This document shows positions 35,902-45,448 of a stretch of 64,000 bases of DNA, piece by piece. A model generated the notes under the pieces. The model was not told where the DNA came from, ran no database searches, and saw only the letters and a program-made list of their open reading frames with translations. Where the stretch lies: assembly GCA_963720475.1 (NCBI GenBank), contig OY970394.1, positions 2,356,001 to 2,420,000 of the forward strand, written 5' to 3'. Both the position numbers and the translations under genes were made by a program. Numbering within the stretch: position 1 is the first letter of the stretch; each line of letters begins with the position of its first letter. This stretch comes from G963720475 sp963720475 (GTDB lineage: Bacteria; Actinomycetota; Thermoleophilia; Solirubrobacterales; Thermoleophilaceae).

Positions 35902-36390
35902 CTACTGCTTCCCTGCCGTCTGCGAGAGGTAGTCGGCGACGTCCTCGGCGTCCTCGCCGGTGAGCAGGCCGGCCGGCATCCGCTTCTGCCCCGTGCCGCC
36001 GAGCTTGATCGCCTGCAGCACGCGCTTCTTGTTGACCTCGCCGATTTCATCGAGGTTGGGGCCGGTGACGCCGCGGGCGTTGACCGCCGCAAGCGAATGG
36101 CAACTGGCACAGGTCTGGCGGAAGAGCGTCTTGCCGCGCTCGGTGTCGGCATTCGGATGGCTGTCGCGCAGTTCGGCGGTCCCCCCCTTGCCCTCCTCGC
36201 GCGAGGCGATCACGACCGCCGGGACGACGATGCCGAGCCCGACGTAGATCACCGGGATGATGATCTTGAACGCCGTGCCGCCGCGCGTCAGGTAGGCCTC
36301 GCGGGCCTTTCCGGGCCCGCCTGAGAAGGCCACGAAGAGCACGGCGATGCCGAGCAGCACGAACGGCAGCAGGAAGAGAACGACCTCCAT
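35902..36390 (-). CDS. Membrane-anchored class I cytochrome c
   Basis: The 162-residue protein has two N-terminal membrane segments (VVLFLLPFVLLGIAVLFVAF and IIIPVIYVGLGIVVPAVVI) and one haem site TCASCHSL near residue 96, with a candidate axial Met in KRMPAGLLTG. It resembles mono-haem cytochrome c subunits that feed terminal oxidases. A start at 36390 is preferred; an in-frame upstream ATG would add a hydrophilic lead. The cytochrome c maturation genes at 49-58 kb would attach its haem. Confidence 0.85.
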   Translation of the reverse strand: MEVVLFLLPFVLLGIAVLFVAFSGGPGKAREAYLTRGGTAFKIIIPVIYVGLGIVVPAVVIASREEGKGGTAELRDSHPNADTERGKTLFRQTCASCHSLAAVNARGVTGPNLDEIGEVNKKRVLQAIKLGGTGQKRMPAGLLTGEDAEDVADYLSQTAGKQ

Positions 36391-36475
36391 CGCGCGCAAC
36401 TCTATTCGACGCTCCGACGGCTCGGCGGGCGCCATCGGACCCCGCTCGGGCGAGCCGCAGACGTCTGAACACGTA

Positions 36476-36503
36476 GAAGGGGCCCCGTCGCCGGGACCCC
36501 TTC
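36476..36503 (-). terminator. Hairpin downstream of RNase P RNA
   Basis: GAAGGGG and CCCCTTC form a strong stem around a GC-rich loop directly after the rnpB 3' end. There is no clear T run on the minus strand, so it may act as a processing or weak termination structure. Confidence 0.5.
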
Positions 36504-36504
36504 C

Positions 36505-36876
36505 GTAGCTGGCCGATAAGCCGGATTCTGTCGTGGGCAACCATCCATCTCCCTCGCAATATGCGAGGCGGGCCTGAGGCCCTGCGGCCTACCTGGGACT
36601 CGGCGGGCAGCGTCATCGTCCCTGCTTGGCCTTGCACCGGGTGGGGTTTGCCTGGCCGGCGCGTCACCGCGCCGCCGGTGCGCTCTTACCGCACCATTTC
36701 ACCCTTGCCGGCGACGGGCTCACGTGTGGCCCGCCGCTTAGGCGGTTTGTTTCTGTGGCACTTTCCCGCCGGTTTCCCGGGGTCGTTTCAAGCGACCACC
36801 CAGCCCTACGGTGTCCGGACTTTCCTCGAGGACCGGTTTTCTCTCCGGCCTCCCGCGGCTGCCTGGCCAACGCCTA
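36505..36876 (-). ncRNA. rnpB: RNase P RNA, bacterial type A
   Basis: On the minus strand the universal 5' core GAGGAAAGTCCGGACACC (about 36815-36835) and the 3' end ACAGAATCCGGCTTATCGGC are both present and about 300 bases apart. P1 pairs TTGGCCAG at the 5' end with CTGGCCGA at the 3' end. Length of about 370 bases is normal. It fills the 520-base gap between the cytochrome c and ABC permease genes. Exact ends are estimated from P1. Confidence 0.95.
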
Positions 36877-36910
36877 GATGGTACGCCCACGGGCGCGCAA
36901 GACCAAATCG

Positions 36911-37758
36911 TCAGCCGCGGCGGTACAGGCGGGTGGTAATCGGGGCGAAGACTGCGGTCAGCAGCAGGGCGACGCCGAGCACGATTCCGATGTCGCTCAG
37001 CTCCGCGTTGCCGGCCATCAGCCCGCGGGAGGCTGTGGAGAGGATCGAGATCGGGTTGACGTCCACGAACGCCTCGAGTGCTGCGGGCAGGGTGCTCGGA
37101 TCGACGAAGACGTTGCTGAGGAAGGTCAGCGGGAAGATCGCCATGAAGCCCGCATTCATGACGGCGTTCGGCGAGCGCATCAGCAAGCCGAGAGTCGTGA
37201 ACACCCACGAGAGCGCAAACGCAAACACGATCACCAGACCAAGCGCGGCGAGCACGCCGGGGGCGCCCGCCTCCGGCCGGAACCCGAGCGCGAGCCCGAG
37301 GGCGATGATCACGCAACCGGCCACCACATAGCGCACGCTGTCGCCGAGCAGCGAGCCGACGAGCGGCGCCGGCCTCCAGATCGGAAGCGACCGGAAGCGG
37401 TCGACGACGCCCTTCGTGAGGTCGGTGTTGAGCGCGATGCCCGAGTAGACGGTCGTGAATAGGACCGACATCACGAGCACGCCGGGAAGGACGTAGTCGA
37501 GGTACTCGCCGGTCGAGCCAGAGATCGCGCCCCCGAAGAGGTAGGTGAACATCAGCAGGAACATCACCGGGGTGATCGTCACGTCGAGGAGCTGCTCGGG
37601 GACGTGCTTGACCTTCAGCATCCCGCGCCAGCCGAACGTGAGCGCCGCGGACAGCGCGCCGGCCCGGGGCGGGCGCGGCGTGGCGGCAAGCGCCTTGCCG
37701 AGCCGCTCCGCGTCGGCGGGCTTCGAGGTCGGAGTTGCCGTGGGCTCGGGAACGGTGC

Positions 37759-37762
<4 letters not shown>
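36911..37762 (-). CDS. ABC-2 type permease, DrrB-like
   Basis: The 283-residue protein has six hydrophobic segments (for example TPVMFLLMFTYLFGGAI, LPGVLVMSVLFTTVYSG, VVAGCVIIALGLALGF, VLAALGLVIVFAFALSW) and the ABC-2 EF-like motif VVDRFRSLPIWRPAPLVG. It pairs with the adjacent ATPase to export a drug, lipid or polyketide. Its start overlaps the ATPase stop by 4 bases. Confidence 0.9.
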
Positions 37763-38757
<995 letters not shown>

Positions 38758-38879
38758 CGCTTTCCGTGCCTATGACCGGGGGCCGCCGAGAAACTCATCG
38801 GCGTCGTTCGAGGGCCGCGGGTCAGGATTCCCGTTGCGCCTTGAAGTTACTCCTGTGCGTCCGTGGGCCCCGGGACCGC

Positions 38880-38988
38880 GCTGATGGGCGAGCGAGGCCG
38901 AGTATGGCCAGGAGTCGAGGACGACGCGTGCTACGCACGCGAGGACGAAGACGACGCCGCCAGACGACGGCCGCAGCCGTCCATCAGC
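38880..38988. repeat. Short interspersed element, copy 1
   Basis: GCTGATGG (38880-38887) and CCATCAGC (38981-38988) are perfect 8-base inverted ends. Inside are GAGTATGGCC, GAGGACGACG, a perfect 7-base hairpin CGCGTGC-TAC-GCACGCG at 38925-38941, then GAGGACGAAGACGACGC. The same order of words, with a different hairpin, recurs at 61.6 kb. I read both as copies of a miniature intergenic repeat. It touches the 3' end of the zinc-ribbon gene. Confidence 0.45.
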
Positions 38989-39235
38989 TGAGGACTGACC
39001 CACAGTGTGCGCACTGGCCGGCGCCAGCGACGAACTCCATCTCGCCCCCGCAGACGGGGCACTCGGCCAGGCCGGCGGCGAGCAGGCCCTCCCAGGCGCC
39101 GGAGAGCTTCTCCCCGAGCGCAAGCCCCTCGCCGCCGGACTGCGAACACTCGTTACCTCCGTGCTCGCATCCTGGATCGAGTTCCTTCCGGCGCGTCGCG
39201 CCGGGAAGCCTTTGTGGTGCGGTGGCGGTCGCCAC
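38984..39235 (-). CDS. Small zinc-ribbon protein coupled to lexA
   Basis: The 83-residue product ends with a rubredoxin-like knuckle pair, AECPVCGGEMEFV and GQCAHCGSVLS, sufficient to bind one zinc. The GTG start overlaps the lexA stop (TAGTG), so it is translated with lexA and probably induced with the SOS response. The N-terminal half is low-complexity. The stop lies within the end of a short repeat element. No function known. Confidence 0.65.
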   Translation of the reverse strand: MATATAPQRLPGATRRKELDPGCEHGGNECSQSGGEGLALGEKLSGAWEGLLAAGLAECPVCGGEMEFVAGAGQCAHCGSVLS

Positions 39236-39837
39236 TACGTGAAACTCCTACAGAGGCCCACTACCTTGCCCAACACCTCGGCGTCGCGGGTGCGGATCGG
39301 CTCGTGGGCGTCGTTCTCGGGTTGGAGACGGATGTGGTCCGACTCCTTGAAGTAGCGCTTGACGGTCGCCTCGTCGCCGACGAGGGCGACGACGATGTCG
39401 CCGTTCTTCGCAGTCTTGGCGGGGCGGACCGTCACATGGTCGCCGTCGAGGATCCCGGCGTCCTTCATCGAGTCGCCCTTGATGCGGAGCAGGTACTCGC
39501 CCTTGTCACCGCCGGCGATCTGCGGCACCTCGACGTATTCCTCGATGTTCTCCTCCGCGAGCACGGGCGCGCCGGCGGCCACGCGCCCGACGAGCGGGAG
39601 CCCGCTCGGTGCAACGGCCTTCTTGAGGACCTCGATCGCGCGCGGCTTCGAGGGATCGCGCTTCAGCAGGCCGATCTTCTCCAGGTTCGCCAGGTGCGCA
39701 TGGACGGTCGAGGACGACGTCAGGCCGATCGCCTGGCCGATGTCGCGCACCGTCGGCGGGTAGCCGTGCTTCGCCGAGTAGCGACGGATGAAGTCGAAGA
39801 TCTCCTGCTGCCGCTTCGTCAGGTCCAGATCGACCAC
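39235..39837 (-). CDS. lexA: LexA repressor
   Basis: The 200-residue repressor-protease has a winged helix (RQQEIFDFIRRYSAKHGYPP, LTSSSTVHAHLANLEKIGLL), the self-cleavage Ala-Gly in GRVAAGAPVLAEENIEE (about residue 86), catalytic Ser in RIKGDSMKDAGI and Lys in DEATVKRYF. It represses the SOS regulon until RecA activates its autocleavage. A perfect SOS box upstream shows autoregulation. Confidence 0.97.
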   Translation of the reverse strand: MVDLDLTKRQQEIFDFIRRYSAKHGYPPTVRDIGQAIGLTSSSTVHAHLANLEKIGLLKRDPSKPRAIEVLKKAVAPSGLPLVGRVAAGAPVLAEENIEEYVEVPQIAGGDKGEYLLRIKGDSMKDAGILDGDHVTVRPAKTAKNGDIVVALVGDEATVKRYFKESDHIRLQPENDAHEPIRTRDAEVLGKVVGLCRSFT

Positions 39838-39867
39838 TTGGGCTCTCCTAGCGGTTGTTGGCGGGAA

Positions 39868-39881
39868 CGAACATGTGTTCG
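39868..39881. promoter_or_regulatory. SOS box (LexA operator)
   Basis: CGAACATGTGTTCG matches the Gram-positive/actinobacterial consensus CGAACRNRYGTTCG at every defined position. It lies 31-44 bases upstream of the lexA start. The divergent tRNA-Leu promoter begins only about 40 bases away on the other side. Confidence 0.92.
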
Positions 39882-39907
39882 CACAGCGTAGCGGCCCCCA
39901 CGGACGA

Positions 39908-39935
39908 CTTCAAGCGTGCGCGCCGCTCCTATACT
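39908..39935 (+). promoter_or_regulatory. Promoter of tRNA-Leu
   Basis: A good -10 hexamer TATACT (39930-39935) lies 13 bases before the mature tRNA 5' end. A weak -35 candidate CTTCAA (39908-39913) sits 16 bases upstream of it. Confidence 0.5.
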
Positions 39936-39948
39936 TCGTGGCCGCTAC

Positions 39949-40034
<86 letters not shown>

Positions 40035-40072
40035 TCGAAGAGAGCGCCCGGCGGCATTCCGGTCGCCCGGGC

Positions 40073-41806
40073 TCAGCAGTACCCGGGCCTGCCGTCGAGG
40101 CCCGGCGACCAGTCGAGCGTTCCGCCCACGGCCACGACGCGGCCCGGGAATGGGCCGCCGGGCGTGCCCCACCAGTTCCGCCTGGCGGTGACGTCGTAAC
40201 GCAGAAGCTCGGCGCCAAGCGTGCCGTCGTGGAGGCAGTTGCCGCCGCTCGAGCCGAGGCCGCCGCCGCCGAGGTCGATCACGGCGTGGCGGGTGGTGCC
40301 GAGGTCCTCGAAGCTCGCATTCGCGAGGCCGGAGCCGAGCGCGCGGCTGTCGGCGAGGTTCGTGCGCTCGACCTTCACGGCGAGCCGCTCCAGCCCGGCA
40401 ACGTTGCCGACACGCAGGTTGCCGCCGTGATTGCCGGTGATCTGGGAGTCGGCAATGTGAGCCCGCAGAGCAGCCGTGGGGCCGCTCCCGTTGGCAACGG
40501 CGGAGCCGAAGGTGATCCCGTTGTTCGCACAGCCGGTCAGCTCGCTGTGACGGACCGAGAGCTCGACGGTGTTGCCGGCGCCCCCGCTGGCGGAGATCAG
40601 GCAGTCGGCGTTGTTGCCGGGGATCAGCACCGTATTGCCGTAGCCGGTCTCGCCGAACCCCGTCGAGCGCGTCGCCACGACTCGCTCGAGCTCCATCGCC
40701 AAATAGGCGTTCGTGCCGAGCGCGAGCTGCTCGAGGACGTCGCCAGGCGTGCCCGAGAACGTGCTGTCGCGAACGGAGAGGTGACCGCGGGCGCCGTTGC
40801 CCATCGAGACGAACTCGAGTCCGTTGGCCGAGAAGCCCCCGTGCCCCCGCGCGTGCGTGTAGCTGTTGCGGACGACCGTGGCGCGCAAGCTAGAGCGCCC
40901 GGTCGGGTTGACGAAGACGCCTTCGGAGTCGGCGCCGGTCAAGGGCAGGCCGGGGTCTTCCTCGTTTCCGAGGTCGTGCTGGCGGTTGCCCTCCACAGTG
41001 GCGACCAGGTCCGCCCCGTCGCGGGTCTGCAGGCCGATCGCGAGCACCGACTCGAGCTCCTCGCCCTGGCGCAGGTGGTCCGTCTCGTTGCGGCTGATGG
41101 TTGCCCGCATGCGCGCGCTGCCAGAGGCGCGTACGTCGATGCCGTCGCCGCACTCCGAGTGGTGCACTCGGTTGCCGCGGATCGTCACGGCGCGCTTGCC
41201 GCGCGAAGCGTCGACCATCACCCCAGCCCAGCCGTTGTGGAGACCGTCGCTGATCGGGATGCCGGCGCCGGGGACGATCGTCGGGACGTTGAAGCGCGGG
41301 ATGTGGAAGCCGCGCGTGCAGGAGGTGTTGTGGTGAGTGACGTCGTTGTCGCGGATCGTGACCCAATTGACGTTGTCGCCGTAGATGCCTCCGCGCGCCG
41401 CGGCAGAGATCTCCACGCCGCGGACGGTCGTGCGGTCGGCGAGCCGAACAGCATCGCCGTCGAGGCGCGACCGTCCGGTGTTCGCCAGCCGCGGCGCGCC
41501 ACCGGAGGCGTGCTCGCCGATCAGCCGCTGACCCGCCTTCAGCCGGATCCCGCCGTCGAGCGGCCTGGTGGCGCGCGGGGCCGACAGGACGATGATCAGA
41601 TCCCCGGGACGCGAGCGCTCCTCGACGGTCTGGAGCCGGTCGAACGGAGCCTTGCGCGTCCCCTTGCCGCCCTCCTTGGCGCCCGCGAGCACGAACCACT
41701 TTCTCGCCTTGGTCTTGGCCGGAGCGAGTGACGGAACGGAAGCGGCGATCGCCACCGGGACCAGCACGGCGGCGGCGAACAGTCGTTGTCGGCTGGGACG
41801 GGCCAC
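40073..41806 (-). CDS. Secreted parallel beta-helix repeat protein
   Basis: The 577-residue protein has a signal peptide ending around residue 30 (LAPAKTKA) and then the right-handed beta-helix pattern of right-handed polysaccharide lyases and Disaggregatase-like proteins: repeated turns such as TTVRGVEISAAARGGIYGDN, VTIRGNRVHHSECGDGIDVR and ATISRNETDHLRQ. Candidate acidic catalytic residues cannot be picked. It could bind or cleave a polysaccharide at the surface. GTG start at 41806, 19 bases from the divergent lipase start. Confidence 0.8.
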   Translation of the reverse strand: MARPSRQRLFAAAVLVPVAIAASVPSLAPAKTKARKWFVLAGAKEGGKGTRKAPFDRLQTVEERSRPGDLIIVLSAPRATRPLDGGIRLKAGQRLIGEHASGGAPRLANTGRSRLDGDAVRLADRTTVRGVEISAAARGGIYGDNVNWVTIRDNDVTHHNTSCTRGFHIPRFNVPTIVPGAGIPISDGLHNGWAGVMVDASRGKRAVTIRGNRVHHSECGDGIDVRASGSARMRATISRNETDHLRQGEELESVLAIGLQTRDGADLVATVEGNRQHDLGNEEDPGLPLTGADSEGVFVNPTGRSSLRATVVRNSYTHARGHGGFSANGLEFVSMGNGARGHLSVRDSTFSGTPGDVLEQLALGTNAYLAMELERVVATRSTGFGETGYGNTVLIPGNNADCLISASGGAGNTVELSVRHSELTGCANNGITFGSAVANGSGPTAALRAHIADSQITGNHGGNLRVGNVAGLERLAVKVERTNLADSRALGSGLANASFEDLGTTRHAVIDLGGGGLGSSGGNCLHDGTLGAELLRYDVTARRNWWGTPGGPFPGRVVAVGGTLDWSPGLDGRPGYC

Positions 41807-41825
41807 GGCGCCTAGACTCCGCAGT

Positions 41826-42605
41826 GTGACCTACGTGCACCGCTGGAGCGCCGCCGACCCGCGCTGCATCGTCCTGCTGTCGCACGGCTACGCGGAGCAC
41901 GCCGGCCGTTACGAGCACGTCGCCGAGCGGCTCGTGAAGGATCTCGACGCCGCTGTGTACGGGCCCGATCACCGTGGGCACGGCAGGACGGACGGGGCCA
42001 CAGGGCTGATCGAGGACGGCGAAGCGCTCACGAGCGACCTGCACGCCGTCGCGGAGGAGGCCCGCAGTGAGCATCCGGGCCTGCCGGTCGTCCTGATCGG
42101 CCATTCGATGGGCGGTCTCGTCGCGACGCGCTACGCGCAGCGGTGGGGCGACGAGCTCGACGCGCTCGTGCTGTCAGGGCCGGCGATAGGGGCCAACCCG
42201 AACTTCGAGGCGCTGCTCGCGCTCGACCCGATCCCCGAGGTGCCGATCGACCCGGCCATCCTCTCGCGCGACCCGGCCGTCGGCGAGGCGTACACGGCCG
42301 ACCCGCTCGTCTACAACGGCCCCTTCCAGCGCGTGACGCTCGAGCAGCTCTTCGGCGCGATCGAACGGGTCCGCGAGGGCGGGGATTTCGGCGACCTCCC
42401 GACCCTCTGGATTCACGGCTCGGCCGACGAACTGATCCCGCTCGAGTTCACGCGTCCAGCGATCGAGCACGTGAAGGGCTCGAACTTCGAGCAGAAGATC
42501 TACGAGGGCGCGCGCCACGAGATCTTCAACGAGACGAACAAGGACGAGGTGGTCGACGACGTGACCGCCTTCGTGCGCGGCGCGCTGGCCGCCTCCCGCA
42601 CTTGA
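41826..42605 (+). CDS. Monoacylglycerol-lipase-like alpha/beta hydrolase
   Basis: The 259-residue enzyme has CIVLLSHGYAEHAGRYEHVA with the oxyanion HG, DHRGHGRTDGATGLI, nucleophile elbow VVLIGHSMGGLVATRYA, acid in WIHGSADELIPLEFT and His in YEGARHEIFNETNKDEV. That order is the monoglyceride lipase/lysophospholipase pattern. GTG at 41826 gives the usual short N-terminus VTYVHRWSA; an upstream open frame overlaps the divergent gene and is not used. Confidence 0.9.
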   Translation: MTYVHRWSAADPRCIVLLSHGYAEHAGRYEHVAERLVKDLDAAVYGPDHRGHGRTDGATGLIEDGEALTSDLHAVAEEARSEHPGLPVVLIGHSMGGLVATRYAQRWGDELDALVLSGPAIGANPNFEALLALDPIPEVPIDPAILSRDPAVGEAYTADPLVYNGPFQRVTLEQLFGAIERVREGGDFGDLPTLWIHGSADELIPLEFTRPAIEHVKGSNFEQKIYEGARHEIFNETNKDEVVDDVTAFVRGALAASRT

Positions 42606-42631
42606 TTGTGCTGATCGTCTCGATTTAGACT
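42602..42631 (+). promoter_or_regulatory. Candidate promoter of the methyltransferase gene
   Basis: TTGATT (42602-42607) and TAGACT (42626-42631) are spaced 18 bases apart and precede the ATG at 42659 by 28 bases. AGGGG lies 5 bases before that ATG. The -35 overlaps the lipase stop region. Confidence 0.4.
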
Positions 42632-42658
42632 CGCCCCAAGCTAAACCCAAGGGGCAAC

Positions 42659-43729
42659 ATGGCGGCCGAACAGACGATCGACGAGACCAAGGCGGAGGAG
42701 TTCATGGGGCAGGTGATCGGCGACTACAGCGGGGCGCTGACGGTGAACCTCTGCTACATCGGCGACCGGCTCGGGCTCTTCAAGACGCTCGCCGACGGGC
42801 CCGCGAGCCCCGCCGAGCTTGCCGAGCGCGCCGGCATCAACGAGCGCTACGCCGCCGAATGGCTGCGCGGCCTGACCGCCGCCGGCTACATGAGCCAGGA
42901 CGACTCGAGCGGCCAGTACTCGCTGTCGCCGGAGCAGGCGCTCGTGCTTTCGAGCGAGGGAACGCCGATGTCGTTCGGGGGCGGCTACCAGATGGTCGGC
43001 GGGATGGTCGGTCCGATGGAGGCGATCGTCGACGCATTCAAGAACGGCGGCGGTGCCGGCCAGGACGTCTACCCCGAGGACGTCTGGGCGGGCATGGAGC
43101 GCTTCACCGACGGCTGGTTCGAGAACTTTCTGCTCCAGGAATGGATTCCCGGCATGCCCAGCGTCGAGGCGAAGCTGAAGGAGGGCGGCAGCTACGCCGA
43201 CGTCGGCTGCGGGTCCGGCCGCGCCGTCATCAAGCTGGCGGAGGCGTTCCCAGAGTCCACCTTCGCGGGTTATGACCTCTTCCCCGGACAGGCGAAGCGG
43301 GCGGAGGAGAACGTGGCCGCCGCCGGGCTGTCTGATCGGGTGACGATCGGGACCGGCGACGCCGGGGACGGCCTGCCGGAGAAGTACGACGTTATCTCCA
43401 CCTACGACGTCGTCCACGACGCCGCGGATCCGCTGGGGCTGCTGAAGGGGATCCGCCAGTCGCTGAACGACGACGGCACCTACATCTGCCTCGACATCAA
43501 CTGCGCGGACAAGCACGAGGACAACGAGGGCCCGCTCGCAGCGATGTTCTACGGCTTCAGCGTCTTCTACTGCATGACCACGTCGCTCGCCAACGGTGGT
43601 GAGGGGCTCGGAACGTGCGGGCTGCCGGAGGCGAAGGCGCGCGAGCTGTGCGAGGAGGCGGGCTTCTCGGAGCTCAGGCGCGTGGAGATGGACAACCCGT
43701 TCAACAACCTCTACGAGGTCTGCGCCTAG
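42659..43729 (+). CDS. SAM-dependent methyltransferase with winged-helix N-terminus
   Basis: The 356-residue protein has a winged-helix dimerisation part (GLFKTLADGPASPAELAERA, YAAEWLRGLTAAGYM) and a class I methyltransferase domain with motif I YADVGCGSGRAVIKLAEA around residue 180, FAGYDLFPGQ and DVISTYDVVHDAADPLGLL. This matches rossmann methyltransferases of the O-methyltransferase or SAM-MT W family. Substrate unknown. Clear AGGGG ribosome-binding site. Confidence 0.85.
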   Translation: MAAEQTIDETKAEEFMGQVIGDYSGALTVNLCYIGDRLGLFKTLADGPASPAELAERAGINERYAAEWLRGLTAAGYMSQDDSSGQYSLSPEQALVLSSEGTPMSFGGGYQMVGGMVGPMEAIVDAFKNGGGAGQDVYPEDVWAGMERFTDGWFENFLLQEWIPGMPSVEAKLKEGGSYADVGCGSGRAVIKLAEAFPESTFAGYDLFPGQAKRAEENVAAAGLSDRVTIGTGDAGDGLPEKYDVISTYDVVHDAADPLGLLKGIRQSLNDDGTYICLDINCADKHEDNEGPLAAMFYGFSVFYCMTTSLANGGEGLGTCGLPEAKARELCEEAGFSELRRVEMDNPFNNLYEVCA

Positions 43730-43738
43730 CGCGCGCAA

Positions 43739-44566
43739 TCAGACGATCGGCCGCCCGGCGCTGATCCGGCGCCGGGTGTCCCACAGGTAGGCGTTGAAGG
43801 GGAACAGGCGCAGGGGGCGCGGGAGCCACCGCGTCACCGCGGCCCCAGCCCGCGTGAGCCGGTCGAAGCGGCGCTGGCGCGCGGCGCTCCACGGTAGTCC
43901 GAGCTCGTCGCGGAACGGCTGCGGCAGGAAGCCCACCGTCAGCAGGCGATTGAGCGGCCCGAGGGTTGCGCTCACCGGCGCGCCGAGGAACGTTCCGCTG
44001 GCGATCCCCTGCAGGTAGGTGCGCGTCAGGTCGTCCATCTCGATCCGGGCGACCCCGGCCTCCCAGTAGTCCGCGAACGCCGCACGGTCGGCGGGCCACA
44101 TCTCGTCGGTCACCTGGAGCGTCGTCCCGAGATGGCGCCCGTAGTGGTAGATGACGTCGAGCGACGCCGGGTCGGGCTCGGGGTTCAAGAGGCGGAAGAT
44201 GTCCTCGGCGCCCTTGTAGAGGCAGGCGGCGACCCAGAGCTGCAGATCGGTGTCGAAGGCGTTGTACTGGACCGCGTCGCCCGGTTGCGAGCGCACCTCG
44301 CGGTGGACGCGGTTGACCTCCTCGCGCATAGCTAGCCGCTCCTCGTCGCTGCCGAGCATCGCGACGGCGAGGTAGGCGGAGGTCGTCCGCAGCCGCTTGA
44401 TCGGGTGCTTGTCGACGCGCCCGCTGTCGACCTTGCTGAGCGCGACGCCGTGGCCGACCGGGAGCCGCGAGAGCTGCATGATCACGTTCGCGCCCGCCGC
44501 GGCGAAAGCCAGGCCGCCCATCGTGTCCTCGACCTCGCGCGGGACGCCGTTCCTCGCGGCAGTCAT
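43739..44566 (-). CDS. MpaB/DUF2236-family oxygenase-like protein
   Basis: The 275-residue protein carries DUF2236 features: KHPIKRLRTTSAYLAVAMLG, QYNAFDTDLQLWVAACLYKG, and a late segment LPQPFRDELGLPWSAARQRR. The family includes latex-clearing oxygenase Lcp and fungal MpaB; some members bind b-type haem through a conserved His (for example KHP or YHYGRH here). Cytoplasmic by sequence. Its stop is 9 bases from the convergent methyltransferase stop. Confidence 0.8.
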   Translation of the reverse strand: MTAARNGVPREVEDTMGGLAFAAAGANVIMQLSRLPVGHGVALSKVDSGRVDKHPIKRLRTTSAYLAVAMLGSDEERLAMREEVNRVHREVRSQPGDAVQYNAFDTDLQLWVAACLYKGAEDIFRLLNPEPDPASLDVIYHYGRHLGTTLQVTDEMWPADRAAFADYWEAGVARIEMDDLTRTYLQGIASGTFLGAPVSATLGPLNRLLTVGFLPQPFRDELGLPWSAARQRRFDRLTRAGAAVTRWLPRPLRLFPFNAYLWDTRRRISAGRPIV

Positions 44567-44576
44567 CGCGATTCGC

Positions 44577-44804
44577 CTAGAGCTTCAGCAGGACGATGAT
44601 GTTGATTGCGAAGACAATCGCGATGCCGACCGTCCAGCGGTTCAGGTTCCGCTCGACGAGCGAGCCGCTGCCGAGCGAGCTTCCGCCCGCTCCGACGCCG
44701 AACGCGCCCGAGAGGCCGGTGTCCTTGCCGGAATGCAGCAGGATCAGCACGATCAGGACGACCGACAGGAAGACCTGAAGGACGCTGAGGAGGCTCTCCA
44801 ACAT
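44577..44804 (-). CDS. secG: Protein translocase subunit SecG
   Basis: The 75-residue protein has two membrane helices (LSVLQVFLSVVLIVLILLHS and VGIAIVFAINIIVLLKL) joined by the Gly/Ser-rich loop GKDTGLSGAFGVGAGGSSLG typical of SecG, which assists SecYEG export. ATG at 44804. It stands at the end of a minus-strand run, 11 bases after the TetR gene stop. Confidence 0.9.
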   Translation of the reverse strand: MLESLLSVLQVFLSVVLIVLILLHSGKDTGLSGAFGVGAGGSSLGSGSLVERNLNRWTVGIAIVFAINIIVLLKL

Positions 44805-44815
44805 CGCCCGGGAGG

Positions 44816-45448
44816 TTAGCGCTCGCGTGTCAGCACACGCCGCGCCAGCTGCGTGAGTGGGGCGCGCAGCGCCCGCAGGCCCTCCACGTCTCCCGCCCCG
44901 ATGCGGGCGGTCACCATCGAGCTGGTCGCGGCGACGAAAGCCTCGACCTCGAAACGCGCGTCCGCCTCCTCTGCACCGACCGCCTGGCACAGGACCTCGA
45001 CGAAGCGGCGCTGCCCCTCGGCCCGCCGCTTGAGTGCCTCCGGGCCGGCCGCGTACACCTCGACGAGGAACACGCGCGCGAACGCAGGCTCGGCGGCAAG
45101 GGCGTCGATGTACCCGCCGAGCGCGGCGTCGAGGCGATCGAGCGGGTCGCTCGCCGAGCCACCCCCGGCGAAGTCGTTCGCGAGCCCTGCCACGAGCAAC
45201 TCGACCGCTGCGTCGTAGGCGGCCATGAAGCAGTCCTGCTTCGACTCAAACTGCTCGTAGAAGGTCTCCCGCGAGACCCCGGCGGCACGCAACACATCGG
45301 CGACGCTCGTCTCGGCATAGCCCTTCTCCGCCATCGCCTCGGCGATCGCGCGCAGCATCCGCCCGCGCTGCGACTCGACGACCTCGTCGCGCGAGAGGCC
45401 GTGGCGGCCGCGCGGGAGACGCTCGGGAGTGGTCGCTGCTGCGCCCAT
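44816..45448 (-). CDS. TetR-family transcriptional regulator
   Basis: The 210-residue repressor has an N-terminal TetR helix-turn-helix: MLRAIAEAMAEKGYAETSVA, DVLRAAGVSRETFYEQFESK. The ligand domain has no family-specific motif. Its ATG shares a base with the SDR stop (TGATG), so it is the last regulatory gene of the hydrolase-CMD-SDR run and probably represses it. The palindrome at 48789-48804 is a candidate operator. Confidence 0.9.
   Translation of the reverse strand: MGAAATTPERLPRGRHGLSRDEVVESQRGRMLRAIAEAMAEKGYAETSVADVLRAAGVSRETFYEQFESKQDCFMAAYDAAVELLVAGLANDFAGGGSASDPLDRLDAALGGYIDALAAEPAFARVFLVEVYAAGPEALKRRAEGQRRFVEVLCQAVGAEEADARFEVEAFVAATSSMVTARIGAGDVEGLRALRAPLTQLARRVLTRER

Noticed and set aside
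40065..40088. GCCCGGG/CCCGGGC hairpin as tRNA-Leu terminator
   Set aside because: It lies inside the 3' coding end of the beta-helix gene, has a 10-base loop and no T run, so a terminator role is not supported.
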